Assembly: GCF_014192415.1 (NCBI RefSeq)
Contig: NZ_JACHXY010000001.1
Span: forward strand, 1,674,001 to 1,738,000
Length of the DNA stretch: 64,000 bases
DNA from: Microbacterium proteolyticum
GTDB lineage: Bacteria > Actinomycetota > Actinomycetes > Actinomycetales > Microbacteriaceae
Direction of reading: 5' to 3'
The position numbers and the translations under genes are program-made. Shown here piece by piece: positions 16,139 to 29,329 of this stretch. Each line of letters begins with the position of its first letter. The first letter of the stretch is position 1. The notes under the pieces are model-generated. The model worked only from the letters and a program-made list of their open reading frames with translations. It had not been told where the DNA came from and did no database searches.

Positions 16139-17673
16139 TCGAAGCTCGTTCCGGTGAAGTCGTACAGTCCGTCGGCACGCGGCGTCCAGCGCAGTCCGCT
16201 CACCGCCGCGAAGTTGTTGAACGGCACGTACAGCGGCACGAAGTACCCCTGCGTGTTGCTGTAGTCCAGCAGCTTCGCGAACACCTCCTGGCGTGCGTCG
16301 CCTTCGACTCCGCGCTGCTCCGCCGCCCAGGCTGCGGTGGCGGGGTCCTGCGCGTAGTTGTTGTTGCCGGCCGTCTCGTAGAAGTCGGTGAGGGGCAGGT
16401 CGCCGTCGAGCGTGGAGGGTGCCCAGGTGTTGAGGTAGACGCCCTGCATCTCGCGGCCGCGCACCTTCAGCGTGTGGCTCTGCTGGTCGGCGCCGCGCAT
16501 GTCGACGGCGACCCCGACGTCTTGCAGGTAGCCCTGGATGCTCTGCGCCACCTCGCTCGAGAGCGGGATGCGGCCGTCGGTGGCGTAGTCGAACGGGATC
16601 GGCGTGCCGTCGTAGCCGGCCTCGGCCAGCAGCGCTCGCGCACCGTCGGGGTCGTAGCCGACGGGCTGGACGGAATCGGAGAAGCCCTCGACCGCTGGCG
16701 CGATCATGGCCTTCGCGGGCTCGGCGAGTCCCGACAGCAGCGAGTCGACGATCGCCCGGGTGTCGATGGCCTTGGCGACCGCCTCGCGCACGCGCACGTC
16801 CTGCAGGGGACCGGCGGTGGAGTTGACGCCGAGGAACACGACCCCGTTCGAGGCGGCCGAGAAGGTCTGGGCCGACGGCGCGGCCTGCACCGACGCCACC
16901 TGCGTCGGTCCGATCTGGGCGACGTCGAGGCTGCCCGAGAGCACGCCGTTCGCGCGCGACTCGGTGGACGACACCGGCTGCAGCGAGATCTCCTCGATGG
17001 CCGGCGCCGGACCCCAGTAATCGTCGTTGCGCTTCAGGTCGTAGGACACGCCCGTGGTGATGCTGTCGAAGACGTACGGCCCCGATCCGATCGGCTCCCG
17101 GGCGTAGGCGTCCGCGCCCATGTCCTGGTAGGTGTCGGCGGGCACGATCGAGATGAGCGAGGTGTTGCGGGGGAAGGCTGAGAAGGGCTGCTTGAGGGTG
17201 AAGCGCACGGTGGTGGCATCCACCGCCTCGACGCTGTCGAGCGACGAGAGGTAGGCGTAGTTCTCCCCGCTCGGATCGCTCAGGATCGTCTCGTAGGTGA
17301 AGACCACGTCGTCGGCGTCGATGGCCTCCCCGTTGCTCGCGGTCACGTCGGGGGTGAGCGTGAACTCCCACTGGGTGAGGTCGTCGTTCGCTTTCCAGTC
17401 CGTCGCGAGCTTCGGCTCGAGGGTGCCGTCGGCGGCGATCTTCACCAGCTGATCGTGGGTGTGGAAGAACACCGACAGCACCACCAGCGCCCCGGAGCGG
17501 ATGGGGTCCATCGAGCTGGGGTCGGTGGGCAGCGCGGCGGTCAGGCTGGTGCGGGCGGTTTCGCCCGAGCCGGTGGGGGCGTCGAATCCTCCGGCGCATC
17601 CGGCGAGGAGCACGCTGCCGAGGGTGAAGGTGGCGACGCCGGCGAGGGCGCGGCGGGCTGTCGAGCGGGTCAT
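16135..17673 (-). CDS. Peptide/opine-type ABC transporter solute-binding lipoprotein
   Basis: SBP family 5 (DppA/OppA) lipoprotein, 512 residues. Signal peptide with lipobox LLAGC (Cys26). Core motifs LPTDPSSMDPIRSGA near 48, WEFTLTPDVTASNGEAIDADDV near 100 and PIGSGPYVFDSI near 193 are typical of the family. About 30 residues shorter than many OppA proteins. It captures the substrate outside the membrane for the adjacent permeases. 4-base overlaps with both neighbours show tight coupling with the ATPase gene before it and the amidohydrolase after it. Confidence 0.93.
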   Translation of the reverse strand: MTRSTARRALAGVATFTLGSVLLAGCAGGFDAPTGSGETARTSLTAALPTDPSSMDPIRSGALVVLSVFFHTHDQLVKIAADGTLEPKLATDWKANDDLTQWEFTLTPDVTASNGEAIDADDVVFTYETILSDPSGENYAYLSSLDSVEAVDATTVRFTLKQPFSAFPRNTSLISIVPADTYQDMGADAYAREPIGSGPYVFDSITTGVSYDLKRNDDYWGPAPAIEEISLQPVSSTESRANGVLSGSLDVAQIGPTQVASVQAAPSAQTFSAASNGVVFLGVNSTAGPLQDVRVREAVAKAIDTRAIVDSLLSGLAEPAKAMIAPAVEGFSDSVQPVGYDPDGARALLAEAGYDGTPIPFDYATDGRIPLSSEVAQSIQGYLQDVGVAVDMRGADQQSHTLKVRGREMQGVYLNTWAPSTLDGDLPLTDFYETAGNNNYAQDPATAAWAAEQRGVEGDARQEVFAKLLDYSNTQGYFVPLYVPFNNFAAVSGLRWTPRADGLYDFTGTSFE

Positions 17674-19376
17674 GGGAGGGCCTTTCGGGTGGGTGAGCCG
17701 GAGAGCGTGGGTGAGTCGGAGAGGGCGGGCGAGGGGGCTAGGGCGGGCGAGGGGGCGAGATCGGGCGACGAGGAGCGGGTGGGCGATTCGGAGAAGAGGT
17801 GCGGGATGGCGTCGAGCAGGGTCCGGGTGTACGGATGCCGGGGCTCGGCGAAGACGCGCTCGGTCGGGCCTTCCTCGACGATGCGGCCGGACTGCATGAC
17901 GACGACGCGGTCGGCGATGCCTCGGACGACGCCCAGGTCGTGCGACACGAACAGGTAGGCGAGCCGTTGCTCGCGCTGCAGGCCGCCCAGCAGATCGAGC
18001 ACCTGCGCCTGGATGGAGACGTCGAGCGCCGACACGGGCTCGTCGAGCAGCACGATGGCGGGATCGAGCGCGAGCGCCCGGGCGATGCCGACGCGCTGGC
18101 GTTGCCCACCGGACAGGCGGGTGGGAAGACGGTCGTCGTAGGAGCTGTCGAGGCCGACCCCGTCGAGCAGGGTGCGCACGCGCGCCGACGTGAAACTCCG
18201 ACGGATCTTCAGCGGTTCTGCGACGGAGCGGGCGACGCTCATCCGCGGGTCCAGCGCCGACGACGGGTCTTGGAAGACCACCTGGGCACGGGAGCGGAGC
18301 TCGGCGCTGCGACCGGCGATGTCGGGTGAGACGGTGCGCCCCTCGAAGCGGATGGTGCCGGCGCTCGCCGGGGTGAGGCCCAGGATGGCGCGCAGCAGCG
18401 ACGACTTGCCGCATCCGGACTCTCCGACCACGGCGACCGTCTCTCCCGCGCGGATGCGCAGGGATACGCCGTCGACCGCCCGGGTGCGGCGGCCCCGTCG
18501 ACCCGGGTACTCGACGACGAGGTCGGTCACGTCGAGGGCGGGCTCCTCGGCGGTCTCGACGAGCACCGGGCGGTTCGCCCCGGTCCGGGTCGACGGCGCC
18601 GCCGCGAGCAGCCGACGCGTGTACTCGTGAGAGGGGGCCGACAGCACTGCGCGGGTCCCCCCGCGTTCGACGACCCGTCCTGAGCGCATCACGACGAGGT
18701 CGTCGGTGTGCTGGGCAACGAGGCCCAGGTCGTGGCTGATGAGCGCCAACGCCGACCCGGTGCGCTCGCGCACCTCGTCCAACAGGGCCATGACCTGCGC
18801 CTGGACCGTCACGTCCAGAGCCGTCGTGGGCTCGTCGGCGATGAGCAGGAGCGGGTCGTTGGCGATGGCCATGGCGATGACCGCGCGCTGGCGCATGCCG
18901 CCCGACCATTGGTGGGGCCGAGACGCCGCGCGTTCCGCGGCGTCTCGCACTCCCACCGACTGCAGCAACTCGACCGCGCGTCGTCGGGCGGCAGCGCGCG
19001 AGGTGGCGGGGGAATGGGCCCGGACCGCGGCGGCGACCTGCGCCCCTACCGAGCGCAGGGGGTTCAGCGCCGACATCGGGTCTTGGAACACCATTCCGGT
19101 GACCCGCCCGCGCATACTGCGGAGGTCGCGCTCGCTCATCGACGTCACGTCGCGGCCGTCGATGCAGACGTTCCCGGAGGCGACGCGCACGCCCGGGGGC
19201 AGCAGGCCGAGGGCGGCGAGCATCGTCAGGCTCTTGCCGGAACCGGACTCCCCGACGACGCCGAGGGCGGCCGAGGGCGCGACCTCGAACGAGACGTCGT
19301 GCACGACGGTGCGGTGACCCTCGTCCGTCGTGGCATCCAGACGCAGATTCTCGATGGACAGGACGGGACGGGTCAT
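17670..19376 (-). CDS. Peptide-type ABC transporter, fused double ATP-binding subunit (DppD-DppF)
   Basis: 568 residues with two full ABC domains. Domain 1 (about 1-270): GESGSGKSL Walker A, QWSGGMRQRAVIAMAIA signature, LLIADEPTTALDV. Domain 2 (about 280-530): GESGCGKSS, RLSGGQRQRVGIARALA, IVLLDEPVSALDV. Both carry the oligopeptide-type C-terminal PxHPYTRxLL tail in domain 2 (EPRHPYTRTLLDA) and SHEYTRRLLAAAP in domain 1. The last about 35 residues are a low-complexity Ser/Pro stretch with repeated SPxL units, not part of the fold. Powers the permease pair encoded just upstream. Confidence 0.93.
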   Translation of the reverse strand: MTRPVLSIENLRLDATTDEGHRTVVHDVSFEVAPSAALGVVGESGSGKSLTMLAALGLLPPGVRVASGNVCIDGRDVTSMSERDLRSMRGRVTGMVFQDPMSALNPLRSVGAQVAAAVRAHSPATSRAAARRRAVELLQSVGVRDAAERAASRPHQWSGGMRQRAVIAMAIANDPLLLIADEPTTALDVTVQAQVMALLDEVRERTGSALALISHDLGLVAQHTDDLVVMRSGRVVERGGTRAVLSAPSHEYTRRLLAAAPSTRTGANRPVLVETAEEPALDVTDLVVEYPGRRGRRTRAVDGVSLRIRAGETVAVVGESGCGKSSLLRAILGLTPASAGTIRFEGRTVSPDIAGRSAELRSRAQVVFQDPSSALDPRMSVARSVAEPLKIRRSFTSARVRTLLDGVGLDSSYDDRLPTRLSGGQRQRVGIARALALDPAIVLLDEPVSALDVSIQAQVLDLLGGLQREQRLAYLFVSHDLGVVRGIADRVVVMQSGRIVEEGPTERVFAEPRHPYTRTLLDAIPHLFSESPTRSSSPDLAPSPALAPSPALSDSPTLSGSPTRKALP

Positions 19377-20272
19377 CGGCGGGCTCCCTTGCGCAGGAAG
19401 GCGCCACGCGCCTCGGCGGTGAACTGCTGGCTGAGGAACTGCACGCCGCCCACGGCGAGGAACATCGCCACGCCGGGCAGGATCACCAGCCAGGGGTCGG
19501 TGGCCAGGTACTTCTGGCCGTCGTAGATCATGGCGCCCCAGCTGGGCGTGGGCGGCTGCACACCGAGACCGAGGTACTCCAGGGAGGCTTCGATGAGCAC
19601 GATGGTGGCGATGTCGGTCGCGGCGATGATGAGCGTGTGCGGCCAGACGTTCGGCAGCACGTGTCGGGTGAGCGACCAGAAGCGGTCGGCACCCTGCGTG
19701 CGCGGTGCGACCACGAAGTCCTGCGCCCGAAGGGCGGCGGCCACGTTACGGGTGACCCGCGCGTAGCCCACCCACCAGGTGCAGCCGACGACGAGGATCG
19801 TCAGTCCGGCACTGGGCGGGACGACGGCACAGACGGCGATGAGCAGGAGCACGACGGGCATCGCCAGCACGGTGTTCGACAGCACCGACAGAGCGGACTC
19901 GATCCGCCCGCCGAAGAAGCCGGCCAGGATGCCGACCGTGGTGCCGATCACCGCGTTGAGGCACACGATGGCCACCGTGATGCCGAGGGTGACGGCCGAG
20001 GCGAGGGCGATTCTGCTGAACAGGTCACGCCCGAGCGGGTCGGTGCCGAGCGGGTGCGCCGGGTCGACGAAGGGCGGGAGTAGGGCGCGCGACAGGTCCT
20101 GCCCGAACGGGTCGAAGCCGGGCAGGACGGGACGCAGCGCGGTCGCGCCGATCACGACGGCGAGCATCACGATGCCGACGACGGCCGAGGGGCGCAGGCG
20201 CCGACGACGGGAGCGAGGGGGCGGTGCCGAGGTCGCGGCCTCGGGGATCGGGGGCAGGGCGACGGTGGTCAT
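19373..20272 (-). CDS. ABC transporter permease, DppC/OppC type
   Basis: 299 residues with about six helices. Family features: a HPLGTDPLGRDLFSRI segment near residue 72, the EAA coupling loop (LRAQDFVVAPRTQGADRFWSL near 182) and the closing EYLGLGVQPPTPSWGAMI, all diagnostic of the DppC half. ATG overlaps the dppB-type stop, and its stop overlaps the ATPase ATG. Forms the inner-membrane channel with the partner permease. Confidence 0.93.
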   Translation of the reverse strand: MTTVALPPIPEAATSAPPPRSRRRRLRPSAVVGIVMLAVVIGATALRPVLPGFDPFGQDLSRALLPPFVDPAHPLGTDPLGRDLFSRIALASAVTLGITVAIVCLNAVIGTTVGILAGFFGGRIESALSVLSNTVLAMPVVLLLIAVCAVVPPSAGLTILVVGCTWWVGYARVTRNVAAALRAQDFVVAPRTQGADRFWSLTRHVLPNVWPHTLIIAATDIATIVLIEASLEYLGLGVQPPTPSWGAMIYDGQKYLATDPWLVILPGVAMFLAVGGVQFLSQQFTAEARGAFLRKGARR

Positions 20273-21186
20273 GAGGTGGCCGTTCGGGGGTCGATGCGGG
20301 CGACGAGCAGGTCGACGAGGGTGTTGACGACGACGAAGGCGACGGCGACGAAGAGGAGCCCCGCCTGGACGATCGGGAAGTCGCGCTGACTCACGGCGGC
20401 GGTCAGCAGGCTGCCCAGCCCGGGCCACGCGAACACCACCTCGACCACGACCGTGCCGCCGAGCAGCCCGCCGAGGTTGAGGCCGGCCATGCCGAGCACC
20501 GGCGGAAGGGCGTTGGGGAGCATCTGGGTGAACAAGATGGTCGGTCGGGATTGGCCGATGGCGAAGGCCGTGCGCACGTAGTCCTGCTCCGCTTGATCGC
20601 TCAGCGCGGCGTCGAGCAGGCGGAGGTACATGACGAACTGGCCGGTGGCGAGGGTCACGACCGGGAGTACGAGGCTCGCCGGGCTCGTGCGGCCCAGTGA
20701 CGGCAGCAGGCCGAGCGTCACGGAGAAGATCAGCACGAGCAGCAGGGCGAAGAAGAAGTCGGGCACCGCCTGGCGGGTGGCGCCGAGCCATCCGACGACG
20801 GCGCGGAGGATCCGGCTGCCGCTGAGGTGGATGACGACGGCGGCCACGAGCGCGAGGGCGAAGCCGGCCAGGAACGCCCAGAAGGCGAGCTCCACCGTGG
20901 CGGGGAGGCGCTCCCACACGAGTCCGAGCGCGGATTCGTGCAGGCGGTACGAGTCGCCGAGGTCGCCGACGACGACGCCGCGGAGGAAGTCGAGGTACTG
21001 CACGAGGACCGGGCGGTCGAAGCCGAGGCTGGCGTTGAGCGCGTCGACGTCGGCGCTGCTGGCGTTGTCGGGGAGGAGGAGTGCGCCGGGGGCGCCGGTG
21101 AGGCGACCGAGGACGAAGCCGATCGTGACCACGAGGAAGACCGTGGCGCCGGCCAGGGCGAGGCGGCGGAGGAGGAAGGCGAGCAC
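20269..21186 (-). CDS. ABC transporter permease, DppB/OppB type
   Basis: Partner permease of the importer. I chose the GTG at 21186 (LAFLLRRLALAGATVFLVV), which gives the usual DppB N-terminus; a start at 21231 would add 15 residues that overlap a likely operator palindrome. Neither has a strong ribosome-binding site. Family features: LGFDRPVLVQYLDFLRGVVVGDLG (periplasmic part), the EAA loop EQDYVRTAFAIGQSR and the ending VVVNTLVDLLVARIDPR. First gene of a six-gene operon: dppB, dppC, dppDF, lipoprotein, amidohydrolase, cyclodeaminase. Confidence 0.9.
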   Translation of the reverse strand: MLAFLLRRLALAGATVFLVVTIGFVLGRLTGAPGALLLPDNASSADVDALNASLGFDRPVLVQYLDFLRGVVVGDLGDSYRLHESALGLVWERLPATVELAFWAFLAGFALALVAAVVIHLSGSRILRAVVGWLGATRQAVPDFFFALLLVLIFSVTLGLLPSLGRTSPASLVLPVVTLATGQFVMYLRLLDAALSDQAEQDYVRTAFAIGQSRPTILFTQMLPNALPPVLGMAGLNLGGLLGGTVVVEVVFAWPGLGSLLTAAVSQRDFPIVQAGLLFVAVAFVVVNTLVDLLVARIDPRTATS

Positions 21187-21210
21187 GGAGGTGACGCTAC
21201 GGTGCGCAAC

Positions 21211-21331
21211 GGGTATACCAAGGCGATGCAACGAACATGCAATGTAGTTCTTACGCGGGCGTCACTTTGGAGTACCAAAGAGCGTTCCGAGGCCGGTGAT
21301 AGCCCTCGTAACGTGCTTCTGGAATACCAAA
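21211..21331. promoter_or_regulatory. Three candidate GntR operators in a divergent promoter region
   Basis: Sites with a shared pattern lie between dppB and gntR: GGTATACC at 21212-21219, CTTTGGAGTACCAAAG at 21265-21280 (perfect 6-base arms) and CTGGAATACCAAA at 21319-21331. The common core is TGGnnTACCA. FCD-type GntR regulators bind palindromes of this kind, so autoregulation and control of the importer operon are likely (inference). Confidence 0.6.
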
Positions 21332-21373
21332 CGGCGGTTTCTCCCCACGTCCCACCCCTGTCAGGATGGAGGC

Positions 21374-22075
21374 GTGGACGACGACATCGACGCGACCGGC
21401 CGGCGTATCGCGCACATCCTGCGCGAGCGCATCATCACCGGCGAGATCGACATGGGGCACCGGCTCGGCGAGCGCGACATCGCCGAGGAGCTCGGCGTCT
21501 CGCGCGTCCCCGTCAGGGAGGCGCTGCACGTGCTCGAGGCCGAGGGGTTCGTGTCGTCGGCCCATCGCCGGGCCGCCGTCGTACACCGTTTCACGGTCGA
21601 CGACGCGAAGGAGCTGTTCGACATGCGCATGCACCTCGAGCCCTTCGCCGCGGCGCTCGCCGCGGAGCGCGCCGCAGCCGGCGCCGACACTGCAGCGCTC
21701 CGGGCCGCGCTCGACGTGGCGCACGTCGCTTCGGTCGCTGCGGCGTCGGCGTCGTCGCGCAACTCCGATCTGCACGACGAGATCTTCGCCCTCGCCGGTC
21801 ACGCCCTGCTCTCGCGGATGAGCGGTCTGCTCACGGGGCGCACGCGATGGCTCTTCCGTCTCACGCCCGAACGAGACACGGTCGGTCGATGGGACGAGCA
21901 CGCCGAGATGGTGGAGGCGATCGTGGGCGGGCACGTGTCGCTGGCGCAGACGCTCGCCGCCGCCCACGTCGAGCGGGCCCGCGTGGAGTCGATGCCCGGC
22001 CTCACCGAGCGGCTTCACCCCGTCGAGCGGGCGGAGCGTCGTCGCCGGCCGCGCCGGGTCGTCGCCGACGTCTGA
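21374..22075 (+). CDS. GntR-family regulator with FCD domain
   Basis: 233 residues. N-terminal winged helix: RRIAHILRERIITGEIDMGHRLGERDIAEELGVSR then VPVREALHVLEAEGFV. The C-terminal FCD effector domain starts near residue 75 (FTVDDAKELFDMRMHLEP) with metal/ligand histidines in LHDEIF and DEHAEMVEAI. GTG start preceded by GGAGG. Transcribed away from the importer operon, with three palindromes between; probably represses or activates it in response to the imported compound. Ends in an Arg-rich tail. Confidence 0.87.
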   Translation: MDDDIDATGRRIAHILRERIITGEIDMGHRLGERDIAEELGVSRVPVREALHVLEAEGFVSSAHRRAAVVHRFTVDDAKELFDMRMHLEPFAAALAAERAAAGADTAALRAALDVAHVASVAAASASSRNSDLHDEIFALAGHALLSRMSGLLTGRTRWLFRLTPERDTVGRWDEHAEMVEAIVGGHVSLAQTLAAAHVERARVESMPGLTERLHPVERAERRRRPRRVVADV

Positions 22076-22082
22076 CCCGCCC

Positions 22083-22190
22083 GTGCCGGTCGCCGGGTCG
22101 CGCCGGGGTACCGCCGAGGCGCGCCCCGCCCCTGCCGGTTCGCCGGGTCGCGCCGGGTCGACGCCGAGGCGCGCGCGGGGCCGTGTGGCC
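22083..22190. repeat. Imperfect ~50-base direct repeat
   Basis: The string CGCCGGGTCGCGCCGGG, followed by CGCCGAGGCGCGC, appears twice about 52 bases apart. GC-rich noncoding DNA between convergent genes, next to a family B palindrome. Confidence 0.55.
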
Positions 22191-22204
22191 CGGCCCGCTC
22201 CCGC

Positions 22205-22271
22205 CGAGAAACGCGATCCGCGGGCAGAAACGCCCCGTCAACGCGTTTCTGCGCGCGAATCGCGTTTCTCG
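22205..22271. repeat. Palindromic repeat, family B (copy 3)
   Basis: Same architecture as the copies near 13.7 kb: outer arms CGAGAAACGCGATCCGCG / CGCGAATCGCGTTTCTCG, inner arms GCAGAAACGC / GCGTTTCTGC. The inner arms changed together (A to C paired with T to G), which argues the hairpin pairing is maintained. A four-fold GCAGCC run follows at 22280-22303. Confidence 0.85.
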
Positions 22272-22308
22272 ACGAGGTGGCAGCCGCAGCCGCAGCCGCA
22301 GCCGCGCC

Positions 22309-23154
22309 TCAGATCAGGCCCAGCTCCGCGAACGCGTTGTGCACGCCGTCCTCCAGCACCGCGGTGGTCACACGGCCGGCGAGGCGCTGCAACTCGGGTT
22401 CGGCGTTGCCCATCGCGACGGGGGTGCCGACGACCTCGAACATCTCGACGTCGTTCCAGCTGTCGCCCATGCCGATGGCATCCGTCGCCGAGAGACCGAG
22501 CACGTCGAGCACCTCGATGATGGCCGAGCCCTTGGTCACCCCGGCCTGGCCGATCTCGCCGTTCGACCCGCCGGGAAGGGGCATCGACCCCGGGATGACA
22601 TGGAATCCGGCGCCGAGCTCGGCGGCGGCGTGGGCCACGGTGTCGGGGGAAGAGCTGACGAACACCGCTTTCGCGACGCGATCGCGGTCGACCTCGGCCA
22701 CGGCCCGCAGGTCGCGCTGGCGGTGGTCGACGTCGGACGGCATGCCGAGCGCGGCGAGTTCTTCCACCTGCTGGGCGTGACGGGCGCGCAGGAACTCCTC
22801 CATCGTCTCGGCCATGCCGGGCGAGGCGTATACGGCGTCGTGCGTCTGCAGGAAGTAATGGATGCCGTGGGACCGGAAGTAGCCCTCGAGAGCTTCGACG
22901 TCAGCGCGCGGCAGGGGTCGCTCGATGAGCGTCTCGCCCCCGCGTGTGGCGTACGCGCCGCCGTTGGAGATGGCGCCGTCGAAGCCGATGGCCGTGACGT
23001 CGGGGTGGATATCAGCCTCGGCTCGGCCGGTGCACAGCCACACGAGATGCCCGTTCGCGCGGGCCTGGCGGATGGCCTCGACCGTGGAGGGCGCGATCAC
23101 CGAGCCGTGCTCGAGGATCGTGCCGTCGACGTCGAGGAAGGCGATGCGGGTCAT
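22309..23154 (-). CDS. Cof-type HAD hydrolase (sugar phosphatase-like)
   Basis: 281-residue haloacid-dehalogenase phosphatase. Motif I FLDVDGTILEHG (nucleophile Asp near 9), motif II LCTGRAE near 40, motif III Lys in VTKGSAI near 208, motif IV GMGDSWNDVEMFEVVG near 229. The C2-type cap in the middle puts it in the Cof/YidA group that dephosphorylates sugar phosphates. ATG at 23154 has GGAG five bases upstream and is preferred over a GTG at 23160. It follows bglA on the same strand, so it could act on excess glucose 6-phosphate from beta-glucosides (inference). Confidence 0.9.
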   Translation of the reverse strand: MTRIAFLDVDGTILEHGSVIAPSTVEAIRQARANGHLVWLCTGRAEADIHPDVTAIGFDGAISNGGAYATRGGETLIERPLPRADVEALEGYFRSHGIHYFLQTHDAVYASPGMAETMEEFLRARHAQQVEELAALGMPSDVDHRQRDLRAVAEVDRDRVAKAVFVSSSPDTVAHAAAELGAGFHVIPGSMPLPGGSNGEIGQAGVTKGSAIIEVLDVLGLSATDAIGMGDSWNDVEMFEVVGTPVAMGNAEPELQRLAGRVTTAVLEDGVHNAFAELGLI

Positions 23155-23170
23155 GTGCACTCCAAAGGGT

Positions 23171-23199
23171 CGGCCCCGGACCCAGAGGGCCCGGGGCCG
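23171..23199 (-). terminator. Hairpin between bglA and the HAD gene
   Basis: Perfect 9-base arms CGGCCCCGG and CCGGGGCCG around an 11-base loop, 14 bases after the bglA stop and shortly before the next gene. Could terminate the PTS operon or partly attenuate the HAD gene. Confidence 0.55.
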
Positions 23200-23212
23200 A
23201 ACCGGACGGGGG

Positions 23213-27607
<4,395 letters not shown>

Positions 27608-27681
27608 GGGATGCATCCTAGAGTGCGGCGCCGTGCCGTCGGCGGGCACCCGGGCGGCCGTCCCGCTGCGGGGAGCCGCAG

Positions 27682-27853
27682 GTATCGGGTCGGCGGCCGT
27701 GCTCGGACACAACGCAGGAGTTTCGGGGATCCGCACGTATCGGGTCGGCGGCCGTGCTCGGACACAACGCAGGAGTTTCGGGTATCCGAGGGTGGGCCGG
27801 CCCGAAACGCCGCGGTCCGGTGCCGCCTCGCATGCGAATCTCCTGCGTTGTGT
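27682..27853. repeat. Palindromic repeat, family C, with a 55-base tandem copy
   Basis: A 55-base segment (TATCGGGTCGGCGGCCGTGC plus GGACACAACGCAGGAGTTTC) is repeated in tandem from 27682 and 27737. ACACAACGCAGGAG at 27707 and 27762 faces the inverse CTCCTGCGTTGTGT at 27840-27853, 92 bases from end to end for the inner pair. Sits between divergent bglG and rlmN, so it may affect both promoters. Confidence 0.83.
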
Positions 27854-27905
27854 ACGCGTGACCGCGCCCAGCCGCGGCGCAGGCGCGCCCCGGTACCCTG
27901 GAAAC

Positions 27906-29219
27906 ATGACCGATCAGCCCCCCGTGCGCTCCACCACGCCCCGGCAGGCGCGCCCCGCGGGGGCCCCGGCCGACACCGCCGTCCGCGAGACGCGGCCGAA
28001 AGACACCGGCGTCCGTCAGGTGCGGCCGAAGACAGAGGGATGGCAGCAGGCGAAAGACGAGACCGGTCGCCCGCTCCTGCAGTTCGCCAGCCCCAAGCGC
28101 GGCAAGCCGCCCGTTCACCTCGCCGACCTCACGCACGACGAGCGGATCACGAAGCTGAAGGAGCTGGGCCTGCCCGGCTTCCGCGCCAAGCAGCTCGAGA
28201 AGCACTACTTCACGCACTACACCTCCGACCCGGCGGCGATGACCGACCTTCCGGCATCCGGTCGCGAAGAGCTCGTCGCGGGGATGCTCCCGCCGCTGCT
28301 CACCGAGGTGCGCCGGCTCGAGACCGATCGCGGCGACACCATCAAGTTCCTCTGGAAGCTGCACGACGGCGCGCTCGTGGAGTCCGTGCTCATGCGCTAC
28401 CCCGGCCGCATCACGCTGTGCGTGTCGAGCCAGGCCGGGTGCGGCATGAACTGCCCGTTCTGCGCGACCGGTCAGGCGGGGCTGACCCGCAACATGTCGG
28501 CGGCCGAGATCATCGAGCAGATCGTGCGGGCCAACGCCCTCATCGCCGCCGGGGGCCTGGGCGGCAAGAAGAGCACTGATCACTCGCTCGATCGCGTCTC
28601 GAACATCGTCTTCATGGGCATGGGGGAGCCGCTGGCGAACTACAACCGCGTCATGCAGGCCGTTCGCGTCATGGTCGACAAAGAGCACGGCCTCGGCATG
28701 AGCGCCCGCGGCATCACGGTGTCGACCGTGGGGCTCGTCCCCGCGATCAAGAAGCTCGCCGACGAAGACATCCCGGTGACCTTCGCCCTGTCGCTGCACG
28801 CCCCCGACGACCACCTGCGCGACGAGCTCATCCCGGTGAACTCGAAGTGGAAGGTCGACGAAGCCCTGGATGCCGCGCGCGCCTACTTCGACGCGACCGG
28901 GCGCCGTGTGTCGATCGAGTACGCCCTGATCAAGGACATGAACGACCACGCGTGGCGCGCCGACCTCTTGGCCGAGAAGCTCAACGCCCGCGGCCGCGGC
29001 TGGGTACACGTGAACCCCATTCCGCTGAACCCCACTCCGGGGTCGATCTGGACGGCATCCGAGGTGCCGGTGCAGAACGAGTTCGTTCGCCGGCTCAACG
29101 ACGCCGGCATCCCGACGACCCTGCGCGACACCCGCGGCAAGGAGATCGACGGGGCGTGCGGTCAGCTGGTCGCGACCGAGGACGACGAGGTCGCCGCCGC
29201 CGCGACGCCCGTGGGCTGA
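27906..29219 (+). CDS. rlmN: 23S rRNA/tRNA adenine-C2 methyltransferase RlmN
   Basis: Radical-SAM enzyme that methylates A2503 of 23S rRNA and A37 of some tRNAs. 437 residues; the first about 50 are a basic, Pro/Thr-rich extension with repeated VRxxRPK pieces. The [4Fe-4S] cysteines are Cys179, Cys183 and Cys186 in [32 protein letters not shown] and the C-terminal [14 protein letters not shown] with its second catalytic Cys are all present. Monocistronic; family C repeats lie in its upstream region. Confidence 0.97.
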   Translation: MTDQPPVRSTTPRQARPAGAPADTAVRETRPKDTGVRQVRPKTEGWQQAKDETGRPLLQFASPKRGKPPVHLADLTHDERITKLKELGLPGFRAKQLEKHYFTHYTSDPAAMTDLPASGREELVAGMLPPLLTEVRRLETDRGDTIKFLWKLHDGALVESVLMRYPGRITLCVSSQAGCGMNCPFCATGQAGLTRNMSAAEIIEQIVRANALIAAGGLGGKKSTDHSLDRVSNIVFMGMGEPLANYNRVMQAVRVMVDKEHGLGMSARGITVSTVGLVPAIKKLADEDIPVTFALSLHAPDDHLRDELIPVNSKWKVDEALDAARAYFDATGRRVSIEYALIKDMNDHAWRADLLAEKLNARGRGWVHVNPIPLNPTPGSIWTASEVPVQNEFVRRLNDAGIPTTLRDTRGKEIDGACGQLVATEDDEVAAAATPVG

Positions 29220-29329
29220 GATCCGCGGCGGATTCGCCGGCCTCCGCGGGTGCCGTCACCCCGTGCTTCGCGAGAGTCACGGCGGGCGTCCTGGTGGGGC
29301 CGGTTTCTCGGGCGCGGGCGGAGCGGGCG

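Noticed and set aside
14915-17599. Possible fusion of binding protein and amidohydrolase in one frame
   Set aside because: The upstream part of this frame is out of phase with the binding protein and is Arg/His-rich; the amidohydrolase has its own ATG in an ATGA overlap.
27616-27907. Coding extension of bglG across the repeats
   Set aside because: Translation is low-complexity and the sequence consists of family C repeats; conserved CAT domain starts after 27607.
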